From the NCBI RefSeq assembly GCF_005049105.1, contig NZ_SUKA01000008.1:1-64000 (forward strand): a DNA stretch of 64,000 nt. The letters are read 5' to 3'. The position numbers and the translations under genes are program-made. The notes beneath the pieces were generated by a model that saw only the letters and a program-made list of their open reading frames with translations, made no database searches and was not told the origin of the DNA. The DNA is from Sphingobacterium alkalisoli (GTDB lineage: Bacteria; Bacteroidota; Bacteroidia; Sphingobacteriales; Sphingobacteriaceae). Within the stretch, counting starts at the first letter, position 1. Every line of letters starts with the position of its first letter. This document shows positions 34,997 through 44,613 of this stretch, piece after piece.

Positions 34997-37549
34997 ATGG
35001 AAGCAAAATTCTCACCAAGAGTAAAAGATGTAATCTCATATAGCCGCGAAGAAGCTTTACGCCTTCGGCACGACTATATTGGAACTGAGCATCTTTTATT
35101 AGGGCTGATCCGAGAAGGTGATGGTGTAGCGATTAAAATACTAAAAAATCTTACTATAGACACCGGAGCAATACGCCAATCAATAGAAGATGCTGTAAGA
35201 GGTTCTTCTATTTCAAGAGCACCGATCGGAAATATGCCGTTAACAAAACAAGCCGAAAAAGTTCTCAAAATAACATATTTGGAAGCGAAGATTTTCAAAA
35301 GTGACGTTATCGGAACCGAGCATCTATTGCTGGCGATCCTGCGTGATGAAGATAACATCGCGTCTCAGATACTGCAACAATATAATGTGTCGTACGATTT
35401 GTTTAAAAATGAAGTGGAGCAAAACAAGACAACAATAACAGATGAAGCCCCGGGCTCTCCTGCGAACGATGATGATTATGCGGAAGAAGAAAATTTCGCT
35501 GCTCCTAAGAAAGTATCGGATATTAAATCTAAAACACCAGTTTTAGATAATTTCGGTCGTGATTTGACCAGGGCAGCAGAAGATGGCAAGCTAGATCCTA
35601 TTGTTGGTCGTGAAAAAGAGATTGAGCGTGTTTCCCAGATTCTTTCACGCCGTAAAAAGAATAATCCTATTCTAATCGGTGAACCAGGAGTGGGTAAATC
35701 GGCTATAGCCGAAGGACTTGCCTTGCGCATCGTACAACGTAAAGTTTCACGAGTTCTTTTCAACAAGCGTGTAGTCACGTTAGATCTTGCTTCTTTAGTA
35801 GCAGGCACTAAATATAGAGGACAATTTGAAGAACGTATGAAAGCGGTGATGAATGAATTGGAAAAATCTCCGGATGTAATCCTCTTCATTGATGAGATTC
35901 ACACTATTGTAGGTGCAGGTGGAGCGTCAGGCTCTTTAGATGCATCTAATATGTTCAAACCTGCGTTAGCAAGAGGTGAAATTCAATGTATAGGAGCAAC
36001 GACACTGGATGAATATCGTCAGTTTATTGAGAAAGATGGTGCATTAGATCGTCGTTTTCAAAAAGTAATGATTGAACCAGCTAGTCATGACGAAACGATT
36101 GAAATCTTAAACCGTATCAAAGACAAATACGAAGAACATCACAATGTTAACTATACTCCAGAGGCAATTAACGCTTGTGTCACATTGACAACGCGTTACA
36201 TCTCAGATCGCTTTTTACCAGACAAAGCTATCGATGCGTTGGACGAAGCTGGGTCGCGGGTACATTTGACAAATATTCACGTACCACAGTCTATTTTAGA
36301 TATTGAAGAAAAAATCGAGGAAGTAAAAGTTGAAAAGAACAAGGTAGTTCGCTCACAAAAGTACGAGGAAGCTGCTAAGCTTCGTGATACCGAGAAAAAA
36401 CTTCTTGAAGAGCTGGAACGTGAAAAAACAGCTTGGGAAGCAGAAACAAAAACGAAGCGCTTTGATGTTACAGAAGATAACGTAGCAGAAGTTGTATCCA
36501 TGATGACAGGTATTCCTGTACAACGGGTTAGCCAATCTGATAGTCAAAAGCTATTGAACATGGGCGATGCCATGAAAGATAGAATAATTGGACAAGACGA
36601 TGCTGTACAGAAATTAGTAAAAGCTATTCAGCGTACACGTGCAGGACTAAAAGACCCTAAAAAACCTATCGGTTCGTTTATCTTTTTAGGGCCAACAGGA
36701 GTTGGTAAAACGGAATTAGCAAAAGAACTTGCGCGATTCATGTTTGATTCGGAAGATTCATTAATCCAAGTAGACATGAGTGAGTATATGGAGAAATTTG
36801 CAGTTTCTCGTTTAGTTGGAGCGCCTCCAGGATATGTTGGCTACGAAGAAGGTGGGCAATTAACCGAAAAAGTACGCCGTAAGCCTTATTCAGTTGTACT
36901 ATTAGATGAGATCGAAAAAGCGCATCCTGATGTATTCAACTTATTACTGCAAGTATTGGATGAAGGTCAGTTGACAGATAGCTTGGGTCGTAAAGTGGAT
37001 TTCCGTAATACGATAATCATCATGACTTCCAACATTGGTGTACGTCAATTAAAGGAATTTGGTCAAGGTGTAGGCTTCACTACTGCGGCAAAAGAGAACC
37101 AAGCTGATTCGCATTCACGTGGCGTGATTGAAACGGCGTTGAAACGTGCCTTTGCTCCAGAATTTTTGAATCGTATTGATGATGTAATTGTTTTCAATTC
37201 ATTAACAAAAGAGAATATATTCAAAATTATTGATATCGAACTCAAATCGCTATTTGGTAGAATCGAAGCTTTGGGTCATACGATCGAATTGACACCTAAG
37301 GCAAAAGAATATATCGCTGAAAAAGGATATGATACAAATTTCGGAGCCCGTCCATTAAAACGTGCTATTCAGAAATATTTAGAAGACCCGATTGCCGAGG
37401 AAATCTTGAAAGGAGAATTAAAAACCAACGCCGTTCTACATATTGACTATGATGACAAAAAAAATGAAATCATAGTAAAGGGGCATGCCGCTAACGACGA
37501 TGACAACTCTGTTTCGTCCGATGATCTAAAAGGTAAAAACAATAAATAG
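34997..37549 (+). CDS. clpC: ATP-dependent Clp protease ATP-binding subunit ClpC
   Basis: 850 residues. Two Clp N-repeats (about 1-145), AAA+ module 1 (Walker A GEPGVGKSA; Walker B VILFIDEIHTI), a middle region with a UVR-like segment (KYEEAAKLRDTEKKLLEEL), AAA+ module 2 (GPTGVGKTELAKE, GAPPGYVGYEEGGQLTE) and the C-terminal D2-small domain. ClpC unfolds substrates and feeds them to ClpP in protein quality control. It stands as a single gene: it is divergent from ettA and followed at once by a strong terminator. A -7-like TACATTTA lies at 34950-34957. Confidence 0.96.
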   Translation: MEAKFSPRVKDVISYSREEALRLRHDYIGTEHLLLGLIREGDGVAIKILKNLTIDTGAIRQSIEDAVRGSSISRAPIGNMPLTKQAEKVLKITYLEAKIFKSDVIGTEHLLLAILRDEDNIASQILQQYNVSYDLFKNEVEQNKTTITDEAPGSPANDDDYAEEENFAAPKKVSDIKSKTPVLDNFGRDLTRAAEDGKLDPIVGREKEIERVSQILSRRKKNNPILIGEPGVGKSAIAEGLALRIVQRKVSRVLFNKRVVTLDLASLVAGTKYRGQFEERMKAVMNELEKSPDVILFIDEIHTIVGAGGASGSLDASNMFKPALARGEIQCIGATTLDEYRQFIEKDGALDRRFQKVMIEPASHDETIEILNRIKDKYEEHHNVNYTPEAINACVTLTTRYISDRFLPDKAIDALDEAGSRVHLTNIHVPQSILDIEEKIEEVKVEKNKVVRSQKYEEAAKLRDTEKKLLEELEREKTAWEAETKTKRFDVTEDNVAEVVSMMTGIPVQRVSQSDSQKLLNMGDAMKDRIIGQDDAVQKLVKAIQRTRAGLKDPKKPIGSFIFLGPTGVGKTELAKELARFMFDSEDSLIQVDMSEYMEKFAVSRLVGAPPGYVGYEEGGQLTEKVRRKPYSVVLLDEIEKAHPDVFNLLLQVLDEGQLTDSLGRKVDFRNTIIIMTSNIGVRQLKEFGQGVGFTTAAKENQADSHSRGVIETALKRAFAPEFLNRIDDVIVFNSLTKENIFKIIDIELKSLFGRIEALGHTIELTPKAKEYIAEKGYDTNFGARPLKRAIQKYLEDPIAEEILKGELKTNAVLHIDYDDKKNEIIVKGHAANDDDNSVSSDDLKGKNNK

Positions 37550-37587
37550 AAGAAACGCCGCTCAAAACTAAATGAGCGGCGTTTCTT
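37550..37587 (+). terminator. Rho-independent terminator of clpC
   Basis: Perfect 15-base arms (AAGAAACGCCGCTCA at 37550-37564 and its complement at 37573-37587) directly after the stop codon. It may also serve the convergent minus-strand gene. Confidence 0.9.
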
Positions 37588-37604
37588 ATTCGACATATTG
37601 ACGT

Positions 37605-38165
37605 TTAAAACAAGGACAGCTGCCCTTCCTCTCTATTTTTATTCTCAAATGGAAAGGTTTGAATTATTTCATATTGCCCCTTATCTGCGTTAAATTTTCG
37701 CAAGGAAAAGCCATCACAAAAAAAACTTTTGTCTATATGGGTAAATAATTTCTTAGCTATAATCATTTTATCTTCATCCAGTTTACGCGCTATTGTAACA
37801 TGCGGATCAGCGCCTTTTTCATTTAACTCTGGAATATACAGCTTGAGTTGGTGAATTACTCGGCGAAATATATCTTTTAAATAAGCTTTGGAATATAGTG
37901 AAGGTTGTATGTAAAATGTGTGCTGCCGATAATTATTAAAGTCACTCAGATATATATACTGGGCTTTTTCGAATCCTGCTAGGTGAGCCAACTTTTCTTT
38001 AATTTTTTCGACATTGATTTCATCTGATTCAAATTCACACACACTAATATGTGCTAAAGAATTGACACTAGCATACCAACCAATCTTCTCCTCCAATTGC
38101 TTTTTCAGATCCTTTACATAATCTATAAAGTCTACACTTGGATGTATAACTAATGAGTATTTCAT
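37605..38165 (-). CDS. 2'-5' RNA ligase / LigT-like phosphoesterase family protein
   Basis: 186 residues. The two-His fold of the 2H phosphoesterase superfamily is visible: HISV (about residue 41) and HVTI in ADPHVTIARKL (about residue 122). The first motif has Ser and the second Thr, both accepted in the family. Members act on 2',5'- or cyclic phosphodiesters of RNA or nucleotides; the substrate here is unknown. It is downstream of the EEP-nuclease gene on the same strand with a 75-base gap containing a palindrome at 38182-38201. Confidence 0.82.
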   Translation of the reverse strand: MKYSLVIHPSVDFIDYVKDLKKQLEEKIGWYASVNSLAHISVCEFESDEINVEKIKEKLAHLAGFEKAQYIYLSDFNNYRQHTFYIQPSLYSKAYLKDIFRRVIHQLKLYIPELNEKGADPHVTIARKLDEDKMIIAKKLFTHIDKSFFCDGFSLRKFNADKGQYEIIQTFPFENKNREEGQLSLF

Positions 38166-38181
38166 GCTAAAATTTACTTTC

Positions 38182-38201
38182 TACAATATACTAATATTGT
38201 A
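38182..38201. repeat. A/T-rich palindrome ahead of the LigT-like gene
   Basis: Perfect arms TACAATAT and ATATTGTA around ACTA, 17 bases upstream of the start codon. Possible operator, or a weak processing hairpin. Confidence 0.3.
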
Positions 38202-38240
38202 CCAAAAATCGCCTTCTCACCAAGTATTAAAACTCAGCTC

Positions 38241-39239
38241 TTATTTCAAGTCAGTTAATTCCCATTTTAAAGTTAATGCAACGGGACAATGATCTGATAG
38301 CGGCTGTCCGTCGATTGTAGAAAAAACACCTTTATCCATCTTATATTGAAGGGGGTAAAACTTTAAATTAGGACTACTTCGGAAATATATTTTATCAATA
38401 CTTTCACAGCTATCCGTAATTGACAATTTTTCCGCAGGCATAAACGAATACCTAATAGACGGAAACTTTCCGTTATTTTGCAACAGCACCCAACAGTCAT
38501 CCAAACGTGTATGCTTTAGGAATTCATGCAACCTATCTCCCGAAAACGCATAACTGGCATTAAAATCACCCATTACCAGTAAAGGCTCATCCTTGGAATA
38601 CTCATTGATAAAAGCCGCCAATTGTTCTAAATTTTGTCGGCGCGCCTTGACGGCTGCAGCCGTATTTTGAGCGGTAGCATGTAAATTATACACATGTACA
38701 TAACTATCTTTAGCTAACTGTATCCGTGTAAAGGAAAATCCTTTGGGAGCAAGACAGTCTGTACCACTGCATGCTTCCCAGGCAATACGTTCGTGGAAAA
38801 TAATCGGGTATTTTGAAAGAGTATTTAACCCATCTCCAAAAGGGAGCCCTTTCATCGGCTCAGTACGATATATATGAGAATTCCCCGTTTGATAAAGCTC
38901 GTTATTATAACTGAAATCTTCCTGGACATTCACGATGTCATATCGATTCAGCTTTTGCCCGATCACTGAAATACTTGAAGCCCTTGATGTCGGAGCACTC
39001 GATAAAGGCTCAGGCAAACCGGCGATATTATACGTGATTATAGACAACTCTCCAATAGTATCCGTAGAAAGATCTACTGGAATTACACCGTGAAAAACCT
39101 GCTTTCTACTTGCTTCCTTGAAACCAAATCCGGCCCAGATACAAATACCGAAAACGAAAAAGACGACAAGATGTATATTCCATTTCTTTCGATTTGGATT
39201 ATAGTTTAAAATATAAAAATAAATAGACCTCGTATTCAT
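38241..39239 (-). CDS. Endonuclease/exonuclease/phosphatase-superfamily protein, exported or membrane-anchored
   Basis: 332 residues. One hydrophobic segment near the N-terminus (about 24-40; HLVVFFVFGICIWAGFGF). The EEP fold blocks are present: TYNIAGLP, NVQEDFSYN (catalytic Glu), YNLHATAQN, MGDFNAS and LSDHCPV (catalytic His). The family includes sphingomyelinases, inositol phosphatases and DNases; the form with N-terminal anchor and QED motif resembles secreted sphingomyelinase-like members. Sphingolipids are typical of these bacteria, so a lipid substrate is possible but unproved. It is divergent from the GT4 gene across a region with strong inverted repeats. Confidence 0.82.
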   Translation of the reverse strand: MNTRSIYFYILNYNPNRKKWNIHLVVFFVFGICIWAGFGFKEASRKQVFHGVIPVDLSTDTIGELSIITYNIAGLPEPLSSAPTSRASSISVIGQKLNRYDIVNVQEDFSYNNELYQTGNSHIYRTEPMKGLPFGDGLNTLSKYPIIFHERIAWEACSGTDCLAPKGFSFTRIQLAKDSYVHVYNLHATAQNTAAAVKARRQNLEQLAAFINEYSKDEPLLVMGDFNASYAFSGDRLHEFLKHTRLDDCWVLLQNNGKFPSIRYSFMPAEKLSITDSCESIDKIYFRSSPNLKFYPLQYKMDKGVFSTIDGQPLSDHCPVALTLKWELTDLK

Positions 39240-39284
39240 CGAATTAAAATTAGATTTCAGATATTAAACCTAGCTCTTTAGTAG

Positions 39285-39330
39285 ATTAAGATTTTATGTA
39301 GCAAACATATTTTCTACATAAAATCTTAAT
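39285..39330. repeat. 17-bp perfect inverted repeat between divergent genes
   Basis: Arms ATTAAGATTTTATGTAG (39285-39301) and its exact complement (39314-39330) around a 12-base loop. The loop holds TATGTTTG on the minus strand (39302-39309), a match to the -7 consensus, which would place the EEP-gene promoter inside the repeat. A third copy of CATAAAATCTTAATAT follows at 39350-39365. Confidence 0.7.
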
Positions 39331-39349
39331 ATTAAACTTATATCATATT

Positions 39350-39365
39350 CATAAAATCTTAATAT
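39350..39365 (+). repeat. Third copy of the CATAAAATCTTAATAT element
   Basis: Identical over 16 bases to 39317-39332, with a 33-base period. Together with the inverted repeat this makes three binding-site-like copies ahead of the GT4 operon. Confidence 0.6.
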
Positions 39366-39423
39366 ATCATTAGCAATAAAAAAACATCGGAATTTTACCT
39401 TTATGAAATGAAAGCTTTTAAAG

Positions 39424-40599
39424 ATGAAAAGAGTTGCTTTTTTTGCCGAAATTTTAATTAAAGATTTTGACGGAGCGTCCCGTACCATGTTTCAATTAAT
39501 CGATAGATTAGACGCCAGTGCCATGGAGTACTTTTTCATCTACGGAAAAGGTCCCGAGACTTTTCGTCATTACCTCTCCTATCGTGTACCGTCCATTAAC
39601 ATACCCGTTAATGCAGATTATAGCTTAGCCCTACCCTTTATGGTAAAAAAGAACCTAGAACAAGTTTTAGACAATTTTGCGCCAGATGCAATCCACATTT
39701 CTACACCATCTCCTCTGGGATATTATGCCCTGAAATATGCTAAAAGGAGAAATATTCCGGTACTGACCATCTATCACACTCACTTTATCTCCTACATCCC
39801 TTATTATCTCCGGCATGCACCATTGTTCATTAAGATGGTAGAAAACTGGATTCAACACACGATGCGAAAGTTTTACAATTCGTGTAACCAGCTATATGTC
39901 CCTTCAATTGCTATGATACATGAACTTGAAAATCTTGGAATAGCACGGGAACAGATGACGCTTTGGCAACGAGGCATAGACTTAGAGCTCTTTTCGACAA
40001 AAAAAAGGGACATCACCTATATTCAACATATTACAAAAAATAAAAAACCGAATATCTTATTCGCAAGTAGACTTGTTTGGGAAAAAAATATCCAAACTTT
40101 AATCGATATCTATACGTACATGGAATCCCAGAATATGGATTATAATTTTATTGTAGCCGGCGATGGTACAGCAAAAAAAGAAGCGATGGCCCAAATGCCA
40201 AATGCGCTATTTTTAGGCAAACTAAATCATGAGGAACTTTCTAAAGTATATGCTTCTTCGGATGTCTTTCTATTCACTTCGGTTTCCGAAACTTATGGCA
40301 ATGTCGTTATTGAAGCGATGGCCTCAGGTCTTCCCTGCGTGATTGCAAATGGCGGAGGAAGCGGGGACCTGATCAACCATGGGCAAAACGGATTCAAATG
40401 TACACCGAATTGCCCTAAAGAATATGCGTATTTCATTCAGCGTCTAATGGAGCAACCTATTATTTATAAGGATATACAACTTGCTGGATTTAACTATGTG
40501 CAACAATTGGATTGGGATAATCTCGCACATCGCTATTTTTCCGATATGCATTTACTCGCGAATCTACCACAAGCACAACTAGCATGGGTTACAAGTTGA
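39424..40599 (+). CDS. Glycosyltransferase family 4
   Basis: 391 residues, GT-B fold. The N-terminal half has ILIKDFDGASRTMFQLID; the C-terminal nucleotide-sugar half has ILFASRLVWEKN and the EX7E motif SETYGNVVIEAMASGLP. It resembles the MgtA/SQD2-like branch that transfers a sugar to a lipid or lipid-linked acceptor in the cytoplasm. Its end overlaps the start of the flippase-like gene by 16 bases, so these genes are translationally coupled. Confidence 0.88.
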   Translation: MKRVAFFAEILIKDFDGASRTMFQLIDRLDASAMEYFFIYGKGPETFRHYLSYRVPSINIPVNADYSLALPFMVKKNLEQVLDNFAPDAIHISTPSPLGYYALKYAKRRNIPVLTIYHTHFISYIPYYLRHAPLFIKMVENWIQHTMRKFYNSCNQLYVPSIAMIHELENLGIAREQMTLWQRGIDLELFSTKKRDITYIQHITKNKKPNILFASRLVWEKNIQTLIDIYTYMESQNMDYNFIVAGDGTAKKEAMAQMPNALFLGKLNHEELSKVYASSDVFLFTSVSETYGNVVIEAMASGLPCVIANGGGSGDLINHGQNGFKCTPNCPKEYAYFIQRLMEQPIIYKDIQLAGFNYVQQLDWDNLAHRYFSDMHLLANLPQAQLAWVTS

Positions 40600-41594
40600 G
40601 AATTCAGAAAAAACATTTGAAATTAATCCTTCTTTTTAGTGTGCTGGCTTTCATTGGTGTTTTCATTTGGAAAACTGATCTCACAGCTGTCGCCAAGGAA
40701 ATCAACAACATAGGCTTCCGTGTTATATATATTTTCGCGTGTACTTTTTGTGCCTACCTCTTGGGAACTTGGGGCTGGCGGGCATGTTTAGGAGCTGATA
40801 AAAAGAAAATCAGCATATCGCAACTTTTTATTGTGCGTCAAATCGGTGAAACGGTAGGATTGTATAATCCTACAAGTGTGGTAGCAGGTGATTTATTCAA
40901 AGTGGAGCTGCTTAAACGATATGGCATTAACACTCAAATCGGACTCAATTCCGTTCTAATTTCGCGCATTACAGCTGTGCTTTCACAAATTCTGTTATTT
41001 TTATCGACGATGTTATGGCTACTTCTATCGCCCCTTAATACTAGAATCTCAAATCTATTTGGTATTTGGTTCTATATACTCATTGGTGTATTGATTGTTG
41101 CCAAAATAGCGCTATTTGTGTGGCTAGGGACGAGTAAACGTTTCAAAAGGCCCCTTGTGAACAACAACGGATCTGCATGGAAACGAATAAGTGACCACAT
41201 CAATAGTTCATTATTTGATATCAAATTTTTTTTTCAAAATGATAAGAGGGCGTTCTGGTGTTCATATTTTTTATTCCTTCTACATTGGATCGTTGGGAGT
41301 TTCGAGTTTTATCTCATTCTACGTTTTCTCGGATACCATGTCACCGCATTACATGGGCTATTCTTAGATATGTACAGCATCACATTTAAAAGTCTTGGAG
41401 CTTTCATTCCTGGTCAATTAGGGATAGAAGAATTGGGAAACAAGCTTGCATTATCAACCATAGGTATAGCAAGCGTAAGCCTATGGATTACAGTTTCTCT
41501 CCTACGGCGCACACGTCAATTATTTTGGATCTCGATCGGATTCATTTTATATTTTCTGATCAAAAAAGATGTTGCTAATGTTACCACAGCCTGA
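40584..41594 (+). CDS. Lysylphosphatidylglycerol-synthase TM-region/UPF0104 family membrane protein
   Basis: 336 residues with about eight hydrophobic segments. The family pattern of the MprF/AglD membrane domain is seen, including GETVGLYNPTSVVAGDLFK and the late PGQLGIEELGNKLA. MprF-type domains move modified lipids across the inner membrane. Lying between two glycosyltransferases and overlapping both (16 and 26 bases), it is probably a flippase for the glycolipid they make. Confidence 0.85.
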   Translation: MGYKLRIQKKHLKLILLFSVLAFIGVFIWKTDLTAVAKEINNIGFRVIYIFACTFCAYLLGTWGWRACLGADKKKISISQLFIVRQIGETVGLYNPTSVVAGDLFKVELLKRYGINTQIGLNSVLISRITAVLSQILLFLSTMLWLLLSPLNTRISNLFGIWFYILIGVLIVAKIALFVWLGTSKRFKRPLVNNNGSAWKRISDHINSSLFDIKFFFQNDKRAFWCSYFLFLLHWIVGSFEFYLILRFLGYHVTALHGLFLDMYSITFKSLGAFIPGQLGIEELGNKLALSTIGIASVSLWITVSLLRRTRQLFWISIGFILYFLIKKDVANVTTA

Positions 41595-42780
41595 TTACGA
41601 AATCTTATTCGTCAGCCATAAGTACCCTCCCGCCACAGGTGGCATGGAAAAACAAAGCTTTGAACTCGTAGAAGGAATACGTAAACTTACTAAAACACAC
41701 CATATTCTATTCCAAAAAGAAGAATCAATTTTTTCATTTTTCTGGAAGCTCAATAAACGAATTCTAACAAAAATTAAAGCTCATCCCAATATCCGTCTGA
41801 TTCATTTTAATGATGGTCTGGTTGCGTCACTCTCTTTATATCATAAAGGTTATACACAACTAAAAAAAGTCGTTACCTTGCATGGTCTGGATGTGGTGTT
41901 CCCATTTCCTTACTTCCAGCATAAAATAGTTCCTCAATTCGAAAAATTCGACTTAATCATTGCGGTAAGCCATGCGACTGCTGATGCTGCTATCCGAAGA
42001 GGAATCTCTGCTGAAAAAGTAATTGTAATCCCTAATGGAGTAGATCATCGAATAACACAAGCAAATCACATTCTCAGCGATAAGGAAAAGTTGATGCAAA
42101 GATTTCCACAATTAAACTTAGATAAACCTTATCTACTTACATTAGGTCGCCCCGTGAAACGGAAAGGATTTTCCTGGTTTATAAAAAATGTACTTCCCTT
42201 GATACAACAAGACGTACAATTAATCCTGGTGGGTCCATTTAAAAAAAAAACACCCTTCTTTGAACGAATTCTTACAATTCTACCTAAAAAATATTATCAG
42301 CTGGTTACGCTATTTTTAGGCTACCCTTCAGATGCGAAGAACATTCGACATCTCATAAAACAACCTGACATTAACCCTCATGTAAAACATCTTGGAAAGG
42401 TGGCCTTCGAAGATCTTCAGCTCCTATTAGCAAATGCTACTGCATTCTTAATGCCTAATATCTATGTAGATGGCGATATGGAAGGCTTTGGTCTTGTCTG
42501 CTTAGAAGCTTCGCTTTCGGGCACGTTGGTACTCGCATCAGAAATCGAAGGCATCACCGATGCGATCAAGCATCATAAAAATGGAATTCTACTTACGAGC
42601 AAAGATCCAGTAGCATGGAGAAATCAAATTCAACAAATACTGTCTAATCCAGCCGATTACCAACAACTCGCCAATGAGTATAGAGAATACACTCTTCAAA
42701 ACTATAGCTGGGAAAAGATGGTGGCTGCCTATTTCGAAGTATTTGGGCGTATTACGACACCGAATGAATCTACCTCTTGA
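41569..42780 (+). CDS. Glycosyltransferase family 4
   Basis: 403 residues, GT-B fold. The N-terminal region SHKYPPATGGMEKQSFELVE is the typical acceptor-side loop. The C-terminal region has TLGRPVKRKGFSW and the EX7E-type DGDMEGFGLVCLEASLSGTL. The ATG at 41569 overlaps the flippase-like gene; an in-frame ATG at 41578 is also possible. It should add the second sugar of a glycolipid or oligosaccharide begun by the GT4 encoded at 39424. Confidence 0.88.
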   Translation: MLLMLPQPDYEILFVSHKYPPATGGMEKQSFELVEGIRKLTKTHHILFQKEESIFSFFWKLNKRILTKIKAHPNIRLIHFNDGLVASLSLYHKGYTQLKKVVTLHGLDVVFPFPYFQHKIVPQFEKFDLIIAVSHATADAAIRRGISAEKVIVIPNGVDHRITQANHILSDKEKLMQRFPQLNLDKPYLLTLGRPVKRKGFSWFIKNVLPLIQQDVQLILVGPFKKKTPFFERILTILPKKYYQLVTLFLGYPSDAKNIRHLIKQPDINPHVKHLGKVAFEDLQLLLANATAFLMPNIYVDGDMEGFGLVCLEASLSGTLVLASEIEGITDAIKHHKNGILLTSKDPVAWRNQIQQILSNPADYQQLANEYREYTLQNYSWEKMVAAYFEVFGRITTPNESTS

Positions 42781-42800
42781 TGAAATCGCACAACAGTATA

Positions 42801-43439
42801 TTACAATTCTTTTTTTGATTTTCTAGAAAATCCAGAACCGAAAATTAGATCCCATACATACGAACTCACTCCGAATCCCTTTTCTGGGTCGGAATAATGG
42901 TGCAACATATGATGATCTTTTATTTTCTTAAATAGTCCAGATTTGAAATTTGCATGATGCATCGCATAATGGCATTCATCATAGATAAGATATCCTGTTA
43001 AAAAGCCAGAAAAAAAAGCGGACAATGTATACTCTGCGAAAAACAGACTAAACAAGGCATAAATAATAGTTGCCATAGGTATACTAGCAGAAAGTGGCAT
43101 CACAAGACGCAATCTATCTTTAGGATAATCGTGGTGCACTCCGTGAAAAATAAAATGGATTCGCTGTCCCCACGCACTTTTAGGTTCAAAATGAAAAACC
43201 CATCGATGCAACACATATTCCGCTAATGTCCAAAACGCCAGACCTAACAAAAAAAAAGTTGCTACTAACCCACCAGACATTTCACCTTGCAAGTAAGCTT
43301 TTCTGACAAAGTATAGGATCACCGGAACCCAGAATATAATGGGTACACTGTAATGAATTTTTGTTAATGATTCTAAAAATCTATTCTTGAACATCCTGAC
43401 GGATTCGGTAGAATTTGAAACGTAATTCTTCTTAGCCAT
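42801..43439 (-). CDS. Fatty-acid hydroxylase/sterol-desaturase family membrane protein
   Basis: 212 residues with about four membrane segments. The di-iron His motifs are complete: HRWVFH, HFIFHGVHH, HYAMHH and HHMLHH. The arrangement resembles fatty-acid 2-hydroxylase (Scs7/FA2H-like), which hydroxylates acyl chains of sphingolipids. Sphingobacteriaceae make sphingolipids with hydroxylated fatty acids, so this is a plausible role. It is on the opposite strand to the GT operon, convergent with it. Confidence 0.85.
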   Translation of the reverse strand: MAKKNYVSNSTESVRMFKNRFLESLTKIHYSVPIIFWVPVILYFVRKAYLQGEMSGGLVATFFLLGLAFWTLAEYVLHRWVFHFEPKSAWGQRIHFIFHGVHHDYPKDRLRLVMPLSASIPMATIIYALFSLFFAEYTLSAFFSGFLTGYLIYDECHYAMHHANFKSGLFKKIKDHHMLHHYSDPEKGFGVSSYVWDLIFGSGFSRKSKKEL

Positions 43440-43488
43440 ACGAACACTGTATTAATAGTACTGACAGGGTAGACAGTAATTTGTATTA

Positions 43489-43496
43489 CAAAATTA
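43489..43496 (-). promoter_or_regulatory. Candidate -7 box of the fatty-acid hydroxylase gene
   Basis: TAATTTTG on the minus strand matches TAnnTTTG; the implied leader is about 43 bases. Confidence 0.4.
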
Positions 43497-43529
43497 GAAT
43501 TCTGTAGGAACAAGAAAACCTATTAACTG

Positions 43530-44333
43530 TCATTTTTTTGTCCAATTTTCCAACTCTTTAAGTAGTAAAGGATAAGCTGGATAAGTCATTCCATGATCGT
43601 ACCCATCTAGTTCAAGATGTTTAACATCGACATGCCCCACTAACCCAAGCATCCTTTTCAAATAGGCATTTTCTTCATATCGGCCTACCATTTCCAACTC
43701 CCGATCGCCCGTAATCAGTAAGATACGGGGAGCGTCTTTACGCACCCAAAACAAAGGAGCCAGCTCATCAATAATAGGTTGAAATTCGGTCAACCCTTTT
43801 TCTTTACGAGCAGTGAAATGTGTAATAGCCTGCCCGCTAAAAGAAATGATTCCTAACAACGCATCCGTTGAGATATCTCTATTAGCGAGATAGTTCTTGT
43901 TCAGCCCTAACATTAAGGATAAATAGGCCCCCGCCGAATATCCTCCTATTACAATCTTCTGTGTGCTTCCACCATATTCAGTAATATGTCCAAAAGTCCA
44001 TTTGACTGCATCAGCCGCGTCTTGAATAATATCAGCAACTTTTACTTGAGGAGATAAACGATATTCAACTCCTAAAACCGCGATGCCTTTTTTCTTCAAA
44101 AAATCAGGTACCTCTTTGTTTCCCCCCGTCAGGCCTCCACCATGAAACCAGATTAATGTCGTAAAATCCTTCTTGTTTGTAGGATAATAAATATCTACTT
44201 TACAGCGTTCCTGACTATAATTATCGGTACGCAGAGTATACGTAATATTTTTCTTCTCCTTATAAATTACTTCTTGAGAAAAAAGGGAAAGAGAGATAAA
44301 TAGAATGCAAAAGGTCGTAATAAGATTTTTCAT
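43530..44333 (-). CDS. Secreted alpha/beta-hydrolase (HSL-type esterase)
   Basis: 267 residues with an N-terminal signal peptide (cleavage near SLFSQ). The oxyanion-hole motif is WFHGGGLTGG, the nucleophile Ser lies in GGYSAGAYLS, the acidic residue probably in ILLITGDRELE, and the His in DGYDHGMTYP. It is a carboxylesterase acting outside the cytoplasm; the substrate is unknown. It lies 90 bases upstream of the hydroxylase gene on the same strand and may share its transcript, though a separate promoter box is seen for the latter. Confidence 0.87.
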   Translation of the reverse strand: MKNLITTFCILFISLSLFSQEVIYKEKKNITYTLRTDNYSQERCKVDIYYPTNKKDFTTLIWFHGGGLTGGNKEVPDFLKKKGIAVLGVEYRLSPQVKVADIIQDAADAVKWTFGHITEYGGSTQKIVIGGYSAGAYLSLMLGLNKNYLANRDISTDALLGIISFSGQAITHFTARKEKGLTEFQPIIDELAPLFWVRKDAPRILLITGDRELEMVGRYEENAYLKRMLGLVGHVDVKHLELDGYDHGMTYPAYPLLLKELENWTKK

Positions 44334-44613
44334 ACAATATATATTTAAAGGTCGTCCGAACCTGCTTCACCTGCATGCAGATTTTCCGTTTTTAAACTTA
44401 GAGAAATTTGCTTTTATAAACAATTTCTTCCAATTAAAAATTGAAATAGTAATTTTCTCTCCAAAATATCTATATTATAATTTAAAATAAATATCCCTAA
44501 AATACCTTATCAATCGAATTCGGATTTGTACCTGAACTTAGCAAAGATTTTCTTAATTTTACCCCGTTGAAACAAACAATTTTTAATTGGAAACAATTAG
44601 TTAAGCAGCTTAA

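Noticed and set aside
44305-44490. 61-residue open frame on + strand
   Set aside because: Begins inside the esterase signal-peptide region on the opposite strand and runs through an A/T-rich intergenic stretch; no features.
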